A DNA stretch of 64,000 bases from positions 62,001-126,000 of the forward strand of contig JAIXMO010000057.1 in the NCBI GenBank assembly GCA_025677825.1. Reading direction: 5' to 3'. Both the position numbers and the translations under genes were made by a program. The DNA comes from Helicostylum pulchrum (lineage: Eukaryota; Mucoromycota; Mucoromycetes; Mucorales; Mucoraceae). This document shows positions 48,463-60,207 of this stretch, in pieces. Every line of letters starts with the position of its first letter. Within the stretch, counting starts at the first letter, position 1. Below the pieces are notes generated by a model. It saw nothing but the letters and a program-made list of their open reading frames with translations, made no database searches and was not told the DNA's origin.

Positions 48463-49310
48463 ATGAACAATAAACAAATCAACAGCGCTAGTAGCAGTGG
48501 CAGCAGCAGCAGCAGCGGCAGCAAACGCAGTAATAATAACAGTAACAACAGTAACACCAATGTTACTATTGACGAAAATGTTCAACGAATGATTGACAAC
48601 AATGCTGATATGCATTATAGCAACCAAATGGTCTTAGCCCAAAGCATGGCACATCGCCCTAAGAACACTGTTAAGGCTTATTCTGGAAAGCAAGATGAAC
48701 GGAAGGTAAATACGATTAAAAAAAAAAATAGTTTATAATTAAAAACAAAAATACCAACTTTTTTTTTTGTGTAATACTAGGAATGGTGCAATCAAAAAAA
48801 GTTTAGTGACGGAGAGCTAGCTAGTGATTCCAAACTTAGTTTTTTTCTCGATGATTTTGTCTCCAAACGTGGTCGCAAGTTCAGAAAGAATGAAGACGGC
48901 ACTCCAATTCCACTAGGAAAATAATCAGTTCTTGGCTACGTGAAGGCTGTCTCTGACTTGTGTACTACACAGAAATCTTTGGGCAATAATCCCAATGGCG
49001 TTGCTCGTGGTCCTCTTGTGAGAAATTTTCTTGATACTCTTGAAAAAACCAGAGCACAAAACAAAAGAAAAAATTACGAAGACCGAGGAAAAAACACGCT
49101 GAACGATGGATACACCAAAGAAGAGCTAGTCAACATTAGCAATTATTTTCTGACAGCAAAAAAACACTCCTATTGGTTCTCGCGACAGGTTATGCTTTTT
49201 GCTCAGTCATGCGATGCTTTGTCGTAGCGAAACCACTCTTGGAATGCAATTTGCTGATTTGTTTTCTATTGTTACAGAAAATCAGGGTGTTACTAAGTGT
49301 GTTTCCCTAG
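48463..49310 (+). pseudogene. Crypton/Ndc10-like tyrosine recombinase paralogue, 3'-truncated
   Basis: A relative of the 6104 relic, diverged but alignable. It starts with ATG and a Ser/Asn-rich leader, then VQRMIDNNADMHYSNQMVLA and HRPKNTVKAYSGKQD. A normal intron lies at about 48704-48780. It continues with EWCNQKKFSDGELASDSKLS, SKRGRKFRKNEDGTPIPLGK, an in-frame TAA (48922-48924), YVKAVSDLCTTQKSLGNNPN and GVARGPLVRNFLDTLEK. After a frameshift comes the Arg motif SRDRLCFLLSHAMLCRSETT and LGMQFADLFSIVTEN. It stops near 49310, where sequence of repeat copy 2 begins in the middle of a second recombinase domain. Only two lesions separate it from a coding N-terminal half, so it decayed more recently than, or in parallel with, the other copies. 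Confidence 0.7.
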
Positions 49311-49311
49311 T

Positions 49312-49735
49312 TGTCGAAAATTGCCAGACCGAAGTCCTATACAGCTTGGAATGAAAACTTACAACGCTTATGTTAAAGCTGCATCGGGTCTGTGTAAGGC
49401 CCAAAAGGCTCTAGGTTGGAATCCCAAAGGTGTAGCTAGAGGTCCTTTAGTAGCAACTTTTTTGGATACTCTAAACAAGAAAAAAGGAAAAAAAAAACCA
49501 GAGGGTTTACTTCGCTGATCGTGGTAAAAACGGTTTAAATGATATATATATATAAGAAAGGAACTTCAAGAAATAAGTGATATTTCATGACTGAAAAAAA
49601 TGATTGTCGCAGCTCAAGAGATAGGCTCTATTTTCTTCTTAGTCATGCTATGCTTTACCGCAGTCAAAATGCTTTAGGGATGCAGTTTGCAAATTTATTT
49701 TTTCTCGAAGTTGGCCATACGGATCACTTAAACAA
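49312..49735 (+). pseudogene. Tyrosine-recombinase fragment, island 2
   Basis: This corresponds to 6437-6830 of island 1. It lacks the N-terminus and enters the domain at CRKLPDRSPIQLGMKTYNAY, then VKAASGLCKAQKALGWNPKG and VARGPLVATFLDTLNKKKGK. After frame changes it reads RDRLYFLLSHAMLYRSQNAL and GMQFANLFFLEVGHTDH. It keeps about 30 nt (after ctcgaagttgg) that are missing in island 1. Confidence 0.7.
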
Positions 49736-50009
49736 TCAATCTTTTCTATAATCCAAAAATGAAAACAGAAGATTGCCAACAAAACTAGCACATAGGCATC
49801 TTTTCTCTTACATTTAATAAAAAAATGTACATATATATTCCCTTTTACTTTTTATTACTAAATAATGCAAAAAAGCATTTTTTTAAATCTAAAAAAGTAA
49901 TTAACCTCGACTGAAATTTAAAGAGATTTGGAACTGTGACGGGTCTTGGTAGGAAATAATACCCTCACAGTACTCTGGACAAGGAAATGATCCACAGGGT
50001 AAAAAGGTG

Positions 50010-50215
50010 TACTTTGGAAGCGTGGCTCAATTAAAACAGACATGCCTATAACAGCAAATAACCGAGAAGGGCGCTATTAGTGACACTGAAATAAACAATA
50101 GCATAGCTAGTGGATCTGTGAAGAAGTACATCAGGACCCAAAAAAAAAAAAAATACCTTTTGGACTGGCATAGTCGAAAACCATTTTGATGATACATTGC
50201 TGTCTCCGATTAATC
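50010..50215 (+). pseudogene. Partial duplicate of the Fanzor-like N-terminal region, copy 2
   Basis: Equivalent of 7080-7285. It reads VAQLKQTCL, stop, then EKGAISDTEINNSIASGSVK and KYIRTQKKK, followed in another frame by IVENHFDDTLLS. This matches the region of the downstream gene from AQLKQTCLEQQ to DIVENNFDGILSQ. Confidence 0.65.
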
Positions 50216-50317
50216 AATAAATTTCATGTGATTCATAACAACATTTCTGTATTTTTAAATATTTTTCTTGTTCATCTTTCCAGCTTCCTTTCTTTTCAAC
50301 ATAACTTTTTGATTTAA

Positions 50318-53300
50318 ATGAAATACAGCAAAAAGAGACAGAAGCACGCTTACGATACTGAAAATTACGCTCCAAACCCTTGCCCAATTTGGAAAACGAG
50401 CATAAAAAGAGGGTACGAAGTAGAATCCTTAGCAGGTCCAAGTAATAGAAAACGCGCCAAGGGAGACGAAAAATTACATAGAGATCGCGCTTTACAAGAA
50501 GCTCTAGACACAGAAATGATCAAAAGATTAACCAGAAAGATAAAGACATGTATTTTGCAGAAGGGAAATACGGCTCAGTTAAAACAGACGTGTCTGGAAC
50601 AACAAAGAATTGAAAAGGGGACTGTTACTGACGCGGAAATAAACAATGGCCTAGCTAGTGGATCGGTGGAAAGTTACATCAGGCACAACAAAAAGAAAAA
50701 TATAGCCTTTTGGACCGACATAGTTGAAAACAATTTTGATGGAATCTTGTCGCAATTACAGCAAGAAAACGTTGCCGCATCTGAGGGTAGTTCTCGCGCT
50801 AAACCAGAAAACACTGTTGTGAATGTGGTCAATATGGATACCTCTAGAACTTGCTCTGTTCAATTCTCAACTATACTCAGAGAAGATTTGCCTGAAGACA
50901 TTTCACAGTGGTTTCAAAAGACACTGAAGGATTCTTTACGGAATACCACTAACTACTTAACGGACTTCTCTGTTCGCCTATATAAGATTTTCCTTCTTCT
51001 CCAACAAACCACTTTTGAAATAACCAGTTCAAATGTTATTAGACTTGGTGCTGCCAAAGGCGTCGCGATCAATACAATTTTACCGGTTGCCTACTAATCC
51101 AAGGAGAACGAGTTTCTGGCGCCCCATTATAAACCGGAATGCACCGATAATAATTTATTCCAACAGCAAATGAAGACCTTGTTCAGTTCAGCTCATCTTT
51201 CAGCAATTCACTCAAAGTATTACGGCGATGACGGAATACAAGCAGAAACCTTGAAAAAGTATCCATTATACGCTGCTGTTTTTAAGCTCATGCCCACCGA
51301 CGAGACAAATCATTTCAAGTGTGACGCTGATACTCACGCAATGAAATTAGGCTTTAGCTGGTTACATGGTTAACTTCTCAAATATGTGGGAAAAAATCTA
51401 ATCGTTTTTATAAACTATTGAACAACCTGTTGCAAGTTTTACTTAAAATACATCTCGCTCCTACAAGAGAACGACGGTATAAGGATTTTATTGCCCAAAA
51501 GAAGCAAGAAAAAATCGAACGTCATGGTACATCGCAAAAGTTGGTGAAAAATCGAGAAGCAGCCTACGAAGATTTTTTAAAAAAGAAAGAGCAAAACAGG
51601 AATATTATCAACAGAAAGTATCACAAGATTATGAACAGCGAAGTGTATGGGAGGAAAAGGTAGCAACATGCAAACAAAAAATTCTCGATTTTGAGGAAAA
51701 TATAATGAAAGAGGTACGTAAAGTCAATAATGTGTTTGAGACCACTACATTAATAAAAATATGCTATATAGCGCAAATCTTTGCCTTCAAGCAATATAAA
51801 AGAGGTATCTGAAGATGAAAAAGCTATGGAACTAGAAGTTGCAAGCGAAATAGAACTGGATTATATTGAAGATATTGAATATCAAGATGATGAACAAGAA
51901 CAGCGTAATGACACCGACCTGTCAAGAAGGCGTTTATTACATTTGCAGTCTATTATTAGAGACTTATTGTTGAAAAGCGGCAAGAAGTCTGTAAGTGTAC
52001 AAGATCTTAAAGATACTTCTAATGATCTCGAGGACAAGGAAATAAGTGTCTATATGTTGATATCCAACTTGATTGCTCCGTATATTCCTGATCACAAAAA
52101 CAGAGGATCCTTTGTGTATCAATTGCCCTTTCTGCTTATGTGTAATCAAATATTTCGGGTAACTGAATGCTTCAAATTTGTGATAAAGTTATGTACTATC
52201 ATTAAACCAGGAAGTCTATCTTCCCTTCGGATGGATGCAACCGGCTTATACAGCTTGTTTAGCTCACAGAAAGTTAAAGAAAAACCATTGAGAGTATTCG
52301 ATCACAATAATCAAGAGATCACATTGAAGAAAGCCGCGACAGAACAAAAAGACGTCATGTTTGGATCATACTTCAATCTCCCAAAGGTCTTCCAACGTTC
52401 AGCAAGTTATGGACAAGACTTTCAACATTACATGATATTTCTACCTGGGCTACAGACCGTTCGATTAATGGGAGAGATAGAAAAATCTTCACCATGTCAA
52501 ACATCCATTGAACTACAGGAGCCGCAAGAACAAGTTCCATCTGTCGTAGAGAAACAATCAAAACGGAAGGTAGAATCACAAGGAAAAGAAGAAAGGATGA
52601 AGTTACTTAGAAAAGAGCAGGATGACACTATGAAGGAGTTAAAATTGGCTCTTGAAGAAAGAAAGAAATTTACCGTGCGTCAAGAGATAAAACAACTGAA
52701 AGGCCAATGGGTGAAAGGTCAAAAGACACCCTCTAATCAAGTCTTGTTCGAAAAAATAAACAAGTTGAAAGAAAAACGCGACGAGCTTCAACAAAAAGTA
52801 TTCCTTTTGAGCAATAAGAAGAAGGAGCTAGGAAAGGAAATTTATTATTTAAACAGATGAGTTGGGGTAAATAACAAGGAAGATGGAGAAGAACAACCTG
52901 TTGTCAAAAAGAAGTTGATCGGCTATAGTAACTATAAATGCATGGAGAAAACTGAGAACTTAAAAATAGATGAAGAGCTTCTGAACGGAAATTTGTGTAT
53001 GTCCGGCACAGATAACGGCATTGTGACAATGACAGAAACACGCAAGTTAGATCTCGAAAAATTCAAGTACCATCTTAAACTTTACAATCGATACGATGCT
53101 CTAGAAAATGAAGGTAAATAATAGAAGTCACTGAAGAGGACAGGGTCATGGCATACATTCCCAAGACTATGAAAATCTACTCGAAGGATATTCAATATCA
53201 ATCAGGTGGTAAAAGTGCTCAGGTAAATTTGATAAAAAAGAAGAAGCGTGGAGAGCAAGGTCAACGTATCGTAGAAATAGAAAAGGAATTATATGAAAGC

Positions 53301-53960
53301 AGCGTTTGGACCGCCACAAGCATCGACGATTTGACAAATAAATATTCAAACCATGACGGCTATAAAGAAAATCTAAGAGATTTTTACTACTCAAAAAGCA
53401 TGGTCAAGCAAAGAAGAAGATCCGAATTATCACTCCAACGTACAAAAGATTGCGTATGTTCGGAAGAGCGCAAATTCATTGGAAACAAGTCGAAGTCAAT
53501 CATGTTTATTGGAGATCGCGGCTATGGAGTTGGTAGTAACATTAAAGGGCATATTAAATATGGTGGTAAATGGAAACCTGCTATACACAGTCGCTATACT
53601 TCCGTTTGTATCACAAACGAGCATCATACGTCACAGGCATGTTTTTTCTGCTACGGAAAATTAGACCATCCATTAAAAACGGTCGTATCAAAAAATGGCA
53701 AAGTATCTCTACGCTTCATCAAAGGGACGTTTGTTTGCAACAACAAAAAATGCCTGCTTCAAAAATTATCTGCTACTCACAAAGCTAGGGATGCAGTCTC
53801 CGCTCTTGCCATTGGTTTGTCTGGCGCAGCTAGTTTAATCCTTGATATCGCTTTCCCTTCTTTCGATCCAAACACCAGTCAATCTAAAACTGAAAGATTT
53901 AAAAACACTGCCGTTGCTTTCCTTAAACGAAACGCTTCTAGGCCGGCTTTCCCAAAGTAA
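50318..53960 (+). pseudogene. Fanzor-like RuvC/zinc-ribbon nuclease, copy 2, best-preserved copy but inactivated
   Basis: The N-terminal ORF (50318-51097) is continuous here for 259 codons (DFSVRLYKIFLLLQQTTFEI), then TAA replaces the CAA of copy 1. It resumes with HLSAIHSKYYGDDGIQAETL and a probable intron after FSWLHG. A basic coiled region follows (REAAYEDFLKKKE, then in a shifted frame EYYQQKVSQDYEQRSVWEEK). The 51781-52860 domain (LRMDATGLYSLFSSQK) ends at an in-frame TGA. RuvC-I is SGTDNGIVTM, and a frameshift near 53115 follows. The last ORF has NEHHTSQACFFC, VCNNKKC, ARDAVSALAIGLSGAASLIL and a natural end AFLKRNASRPAFPK. TGA and two frameshifts are shared with copy 1. Expected role in an intact element: RNA-guided DNA cleavage. 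Both copies are probably inert. Confidence 0.8.
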
Positions 53961-53962
53961 TA

Positions 53963-53974
53963 CTTCTTAAGAAG
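53963..53974. repeat. 12-bp perfect palindrome just after the Fanzor-like stop
   Basis: cttcttaagaag starts two bases after the stop codon of copy 2 and overlaps the start of the island-end motif. Confidence 0.85.
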
Positions 53975-54030
53975 GTAATGACTTTTTTTTTCTTTTTTTT
54001 TTTTGACGACACTAACTTTTTAATTACTCT
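53971..54030 (+). repeat. Island-end motif, copy B
   Basis: gaaggtaatgac, an interrupted T tract, gacgacactaactttttaat and tactct. It matches 5716-5781. Here it closes the Fanzor-like gene and probably marks the right end of the element. In described Fanzor systems the guide RNA is encoded around this part of the element, but no RNA can be inferred from sequence alone. Confidence 0.6.
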
Positions 54031-55423
54031 TTCATCTTCAATAATAATTAATTTGAACATCCCAATGTAAGTATTACTTATAACCATTGGCTACATTTCC
54101 TTTGAAATTAATATTCGATCGTGTCTCAAGTAGTTGATTTACCCTCTCAGCATTTAAAGGAATATTTAAATACAGACGGTCACGTGAGCTATTTATAATT
54201 CATATAAGCTAAAACCTATCTCAAGCCTGACTTGCGTTTATCGATCATCTATTAAATAAAGTGATTTTATGAGTGATTTTAGCATGTATATTATTTCGAG
54301 TGTTATTAAAGTAACACAGAAGGACAAGTAAAAAGACTTAAATTCATAAACTTGTTTTTTTGAGATCCCAAGTATTATGACAAGTTCAAATATAAAATTT
54401 ACGACGTAAATCGCTGATATGTCCTGGAGTCACATAAATAATAAATACTTTAGAGAGATAGTCAATGATCGATGATAGATTGTCATCCTCAAAAATGACG
54501 AAAATGACCAGCTGAAAAGAAAGTAGAAAATTTAGAACAACAAGCAGTTTTCAATATTTAATATTAAATACATCTTTCTAAGAACTAACTTTCACTAAGT
54601 AACTTAGGCGAAATAATTATTTCTGATGTTTAAGCATACAAAGAAAACCCCTTATTTCGATCACTGTAAAATTAGAAGTGGTGCCTGGATGTTCGTATAA
54701 AAAATAAATATTTAAAAACGATAATGATGGATTATAACATTTTAACTCACCCAAGTTACTGTATGAAAAAGTATGTTGTTTATCTTTTTCCGCAAGAGCT
54801 CAAACATTAAATTCTGTTAAAATTTTTATTGATAGCTGTGCCAGACTTTTTTTTTAATAAAGTTTTTTTAGGCTGAGAATACCAGCGTTAAATAATTTGT
54901 TTCGTATCTCCAAAACCAGAGAATGGTATCGAAGAAAAAAAAGTAAACAAGACGGATCTAGTTGGTTTCCCCAAAGCCGATTTCTTATTTGCGGAAAAAA
55001 AAGTATCGCATATTACCCTTCAGTTGTACCACCTGTAGTATCTCCTTTTGGCCGATCAAGACAAACTTTAATTTTGGTCTGTTAATTAGTTTATGATACT
55101 TATTTTATAAGAAATACTACAAAAGAAAATACGCCCAAGAAAACTTAAGCGCTATTACTACTAATATAACTTGTCTAGTAGAATAAAAAAAAAAATATGC
55201 GGAATAGTCGTTTCGTATACTCATTGTTACCTTTTTTTTCTTAACTACTGTAAGCCATTTTCCTGTCCAGTTCATGTTACACAAGTCAAAATGTCTTCCA
55301 CGGTCAGCTGACCTGGCGCTCTTCTTGTATTTAAAGGACCTTTTTCTGTCCTTTTCGAAAAAGATGAATATATTTTATTTTTACTTTTCTCTCTTACTAC
55401 TTTACTTTTCAAATCAAAATAAA
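54031..55423. other. Intergenic between island 2 and fumarylacetoacetase gene
   Basis: 1.4 kb, AT-rich. A 62-codon ORF (54897-55085) is not convincing. A C/T-rich stretch with ttactttactttt elements precedes the ATG at 55424 and is the likely promoter and leader. I see nothing else. Confidence 0.5.
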
Positions 55424-57071
55424 ATGACTCTTGAAAGCTTCGTTTCCGTTTCTAACAACTCTGATTTCCCTATTCAAAATATCCCATTTGGTATATTTTC
55501 CACAAGCGACAAGGTAAATATTTAAAAGTTTTTTGTTTCACTCCCAGAAAAAAATAAACTAAATCTGTATTATAGTCCACTCCTCGCGTAGGTACCGCTA
55601 TTGGCGATAAGGCAGTTGATCTCTCTGAAGTTGCCAAAGCCGGTTTGTTAGATGGTGTCCAAGGATTAGATGATCCCGTCAAGATTTTCAGTGAGGTAAA
55701 TTGATTTTTTTTGGAAAGGAAGTAAACGTATATTGATAAATATAAATTATATTTATAGTCTAGCTTAAATACCTTCATGTCATTGGGTCGTCCCGTTTGG
55801 AGAGCAACCCGTTTAGCTATCCAAGATATCTTGTCCAAGGATAATGCCAAGTTGAGAGATAATTCCGAGCTTTTACAAAAGGTTTTGGTTCCTTTGACCG
55901 AAGTTAAGATGCATTTACCCGCTAGAATTGGGTAAGCTCCTTTTTTTTTTTTTTTATATATGCGGGAAATTGACTTTCTTGTAGTGACTATACTGATTTC
56001 TATTGTTCTCGTGAGCATGCTACCAATGTTGGTATTATGTTCCGTGGTAAGGATAATGCTCTTCAACCTAACTGGCTTCATATTCCCGTCGGTTACCACG
56101 GCCGTGCTTCTTCTGTTGTCGTTTCTGGTACCGATATTCGTCGTCCTGCCGGTCAAAAGCTTCCTGCTAAGGATGCCAAGGCTCCTGTCTTTGGTCCTTC
56201 TGGTAGATTAGATATTGAGTTGGAGGTTGGATGGTTTGTTGGTAAAGGTAACAACCTCGGTGAAAAGATTGATATCAATGATGCTCAAGATCACCTCTTT
56301 GGTCTCGTTTTAGTAAACGATTGGAGTGGTAAGTCACATATAATATATAAAAAGGATGGCGGTTAACAAACATCATAAATTAGCTCGTGATATTCAAGCA
56401 TGGGAATATGTTCCTTTGGGCCCTTTCTTGGGTAAGAGTTTCGGTACTTCTATCTCACCTTGGATCGTTACTATGGATGCTCTCGAACCTTTCCTTGTTA
56501 GTGGACCTGTTCAAGCTTCTCCTGAACCTTTACCTTATCTTCAAGAAAATAAGCCTTCTGCCTACGATATTAATCTTGAAGTTCAAATCAAACGTAAGTA
56601 TATATAGATGATGATAAAAATAAGTAAATTCTAACGAAAACCGTGTTTATAGCTGCTGAGTCCTCTAAGTTCGAAACCGTTACAGTTTCTAACCTCAAGC
56701 ACATGTACTGGTCTGTTACTCAACAATTAGCCCATCATACTGTCAACGGTTGTAACATGAGGTCAGGAGATATGGGAGCTACTGGTACTATTTCAGGACC
56801 TGTAAGTATATGTAGTATATTATGTAAAAATATATATGTATAAACTAAGTAAACAAATTTTGTATAGGAAAAGGGGTCTTATGGTTCATTATTAGAAATC
56901 ACCTGGAGTGGTAGAGATAAAATTGCATTTGAAAATGGCGTTGAGCGTACATTCTTACAAGATGGAGATGAAGTTAAAATTACAGGTAGAGCTGGTAAAG
57001 ATAGCTCATTAGGCTACAACATTGGTTTCGGCGAATGTAGTGGAAAAATTCTTCCTTGTTTATATCAATAA
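55424..57071 (+). CDS. FAH: Fumarylacetoacetase (tyrosine/phenylalanine degradation)
   Basis: Hydrolyses fumarylacetoacetate to fumarate and acetoacetate, the last step of tyrosine breakdown. Six introns were read from the frame (about 55513-55574, 55696-55758, 55933-55985, 56330-56384, 56595-56652, 56802-56867). The N-terminal domain contains NIPFGIFST and [11 protein letters not shown]. Active-site stretches are [16 protein letters not shown] (metal Asp and catalytic His), [32 protein letters not shown] (metal Glu pair), and [20 protein letters not shown] with [14 protein letters not shown]. The end is [19 protein letters not shown]. Length about 420 residues, normal for FAH. Codon use is strongly biased, suggesting good expression. 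Confidence 0.96.
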
Positions 57072-57256
57072 TTTCCCCACATGACTTGTACACTTTCGGT
57101 GATTACTTTTTCCCGGAGAAACCACATTTGCAGATATTTTGCATGACGTAAAAATATAATAAAGCTCTAAACTTTAAAACTAGTTCATAATGAGATCATT
57201 TCTTTTATAATCTATTCTTTCTTTCTTTTTCTGTTCGAAGAATAATTACAATAATC

Positions 57257-59898
57257 ATGTCTGCTCATCAACGCAAAGGTTCTGATAGTAAGGACAGGTC
57301 TTATGGATATCAACTTGAATCCGAAATAGAAAATTCCGAAGAAAAATGTACGGAGTTACCCGCTGGTTATCGATATGTTGCAGATACCCGACGTCAAAGT
57401 ATGAACCCGGAAAACTTTATAGCTCCAAATTTGGAAAATACTTGCAGTGATGTTCGTAAACGTGGTTACTTGCCTATTGAAAACTATGGCATTATTGGTA
57501 ATATGAGAACTATTGCACTCATTGGTACCGATGCTTCTTGTGATTTTTTTTGTTATCCAAAGTTTGACTCTCCATCTATCTTCTGTCGCGTTCTTGATAA
57601 AGATAAAGGCGGTCATTTCTCTATCTCCCCTAGTACTCCTCACACAAGTAACAAGCAAATGTATCTTCCCAACAGCAATATTTTAACTACTCGCTTCTTA
57701 TCTGATGAAGGAGTTGCTGAAATTACTGACTATATGCATGTTCCCGCTAACGGACAACGTGTATCAACGAAACCTCTCTTGCCTTGGATTATCCGTAAAG
57801 TGCGTGTTATTCGAGGTTCCGTATCTTTCAGGATGGAATGTTATCCCGCCTTTAATTATGCACAGGCTAGACATAGCACAGAAGTTATCAATGAACCAGT
57901 CTCCGATGATCAACAAACCATAGCCGGCCTCGAAGCAAAGTTGTACCCTGAAGAAGATTTGCATTATTACACTGGAAGTGACCGTGTAATTTATACAAGT
58001 GATGACGGTTTAACAATGGATTTGCGTCACTTGGTAAAATGTGGTGAATTTGAGTGCCCACTTGTCAAATTCAAGGTGGACAAGAAGGATACTGCCCATT
58101 TAGGATCTGGTGTATATTCTGAATTCGACTTAAAAGAGACGCAAGAAGTTGTATTTATATTCCGTGAAGTACCTGTAGCTACAGATCGTTCCAATGAAAC
58201 TCCTATTGACCGAAGGTTCAGATTAGCCTCCGATCCTCCCTTGACTATGAGTCTTTTGGATGCATTATTCAGACAAACAAGTACATATTGGTTGGAATGG
58301 GTCAAACAAAGCACTTATAAGGGTCGTTGGAGAGAAAATGTCTTACGAAGTGCCTTGACTTTGAAATTATTGACTTATGAACCAGTAAGTATTTAATTTT
58401 GTTTTTTGCTGAAACATATTAATTTTTTTATTATTATTATTTTATTTGTAGACAGGTGCTGTTATTGCTGCTCCTACTTTTGGTTTCCCAGAAGGTTTGT
58501 TATATCTTAAAAGTCCCAAATATATATATATTTTTTTTAATTTTAACCACATCTTTTTTTTTTTAGCTATTGGTGGACCCCGTAATTGGGATTATCGATA
58601 TGTATGGATTCGAGACTCTTCCTTTACGATCTATGCCTTTCTTCGATTAGGTTTTAGTCGTGAGGCAAAGGAGTTTATGAATTATATCCAGAATCGTTGT
58701 GACGACTTGGTAAATAGAGTTTACTTACATATAATATCTGTAATAAGCTAATGATATGTATAGAATGAAGATGGGTCATTGAATATTATGTATAGTATCG
58801 ATGGTGTAAAAAGACTTGATGAAGTTGATCTATTACACTTGGACGGCTATCGTGGATCTAAACCTGTTCGTGTCGGTAATGGAGCTTACGACCATATTCA
58901 ATTAGATATCTATGGGGAATTAATGGATGGTATATATTTGTATAACAAATATGGCTCACCCATTTCTTATGATATGTGGTGTGCTGTTCGCAAATTGGCT
59001 GATTACGTCTGTGGAAACTGGGATATGCCTGATATGTCTATTTGGGAAGTTAGAGGACGTAGACAACAATTTACATACTCTCTGGTCATGTGCTGGGTTG
59101 CGTTAGATAGAGGTAATAATGATGACGATGATAATGACGGTACATAATGCTTGAAACTAATAGTATATAAACACAGCTTTAAGATTAGCAGAAAAAAGAG
59201 TATTCCCTTGCCCTCATCGCGAAAAATGGATGACAACTAGAGATGAAATCTATGAACTTGTTCAAAATAAATGTTATAACCACGAGTTGAAAATGTTTAC
59301 GCAGAGTGTTGAATCCCATGACGCATTAGACGCTAGTACACTTATTATGCCATTGGTATTTTTTTCTTCGCCAACAGACCCAAGACTATTGAATACTATT
59401 AACCGAATTTTGATGCCTCCCGAGAAAGGAGGTCTTGTAGCAAATGACCTTGTATTTAGATATAACTTTTTAACTACAGATGATGGCGTAGGCGGATTAG
59501 AAGGGGCATTTTCAATGTGTACGTTTTGGTTAGTTGAAGCTTTAACTAGAGCAGGAAAATACGATAAAAAACTATTGAATCGAGCAGTTGTTATGTTTGA
59601 AAAAATGTTATCTTATGCTAATCATCTCGGTTTATTCTCGGAAGAAATCGCTAGATCTGGAGAACTTTTGGGTAACTTTCCTCAAGCATTTACTCATCTG
59701 TCATTTATTAGTGGTAAGTGTGAGCCGAGATTGTGTAATAAGGGATAGAGTCGCATATTAAATAGGGATAAGGGGGAAAGGAAGATGGACAAAGGGGAAA
59801 GTGTAAAATATATATTTATTAATATTATTTTCTTCATAGCTGCTTACAACTTGGATCGTGTATTATCTCATTCAAAAGAAAGTGATCAGTTAAATTGA
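57257..59898 (+). CDS. Glycoside hydrolase family 15 protein (trehalase/glucoamylase-like)
   Basis: (alpha/alpha)6-barrel glycosidase. Exon 1 (57257 to about 58384) has the GH15 N-terminal beta domain: [20 protein letters not shown] and [20 protein letters not shown]. The catalytic barrel begins at [20 protein letters not shown] with [20 protein letters not shown]. The general acid region is [17 protein letters not shown], and the second catalytic Glu lies in [20 protein letters not shown] with FTHLSFIS. It ends [10 protein letters not shown]. Introns lie at about 58385-58451, 58493-58566, 58709-58763, 59113-59176 and 59714-59839. No secretion signal is visible, so a cytosolic enzyme is likely. 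The overall form resembles the bacterial-type GH15 trehalase/dextranase group more than secreted starch-binding glucoamylases. The substrate is not determinable here. Confidence 0.9.
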
Positions 59899-60207
59899 TA
59901 GGATAGTTAATTGAAAAATAAAAATAAATAAATAATGAGATTAAAATCATTGAGCCGGTTCCTACATTGTAATAAACCGAGTTCCATTGTTCAAAATGGA
60001 ATCATACTATCTGGTATAAGTAGGTGCCTTAAGAATCCCTTAATATTTTTTCTTCTCTCTCTCTTTCTTCTTATTTTTATTTTCCTTTTTTTCACGCAGT
60101 AAATACGTATACACATACATTCCACATCTTTATTATATTTAACTGGCCTCATTTTCCTCTTTCTTATACCTTTTTTATATATCCATTTCTTTCGAATTAT
60201 ACAAACA

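Larger units (their letters stand above)
49312..53887 (+). mobile_element. Recombinase/Fanzor repeat unit, copy 2
   Basis: Same orientation and internal order as 6437-10958. By eye the left part (Fanzor N-terminal region) differs by about 4%, the middle 1.9 kb by two bases, and the last 0.5 kb by about 3%. Unlike copy 1, this copy runs on to a natural C-terminus and stop at 53960, followed by the island-end motif at 53971-54030. Confidence 0.85.

Noticed and set aside
49312..53887. Island 2 as a CRISPR-like or LTR-retroelement array
   Set aside because: No spacer-repeat periodicity, and no reverse transcriptase, integrase or paired LTRs were found. The protein motifs are recombinase and RuvC/zinc-ribbon.
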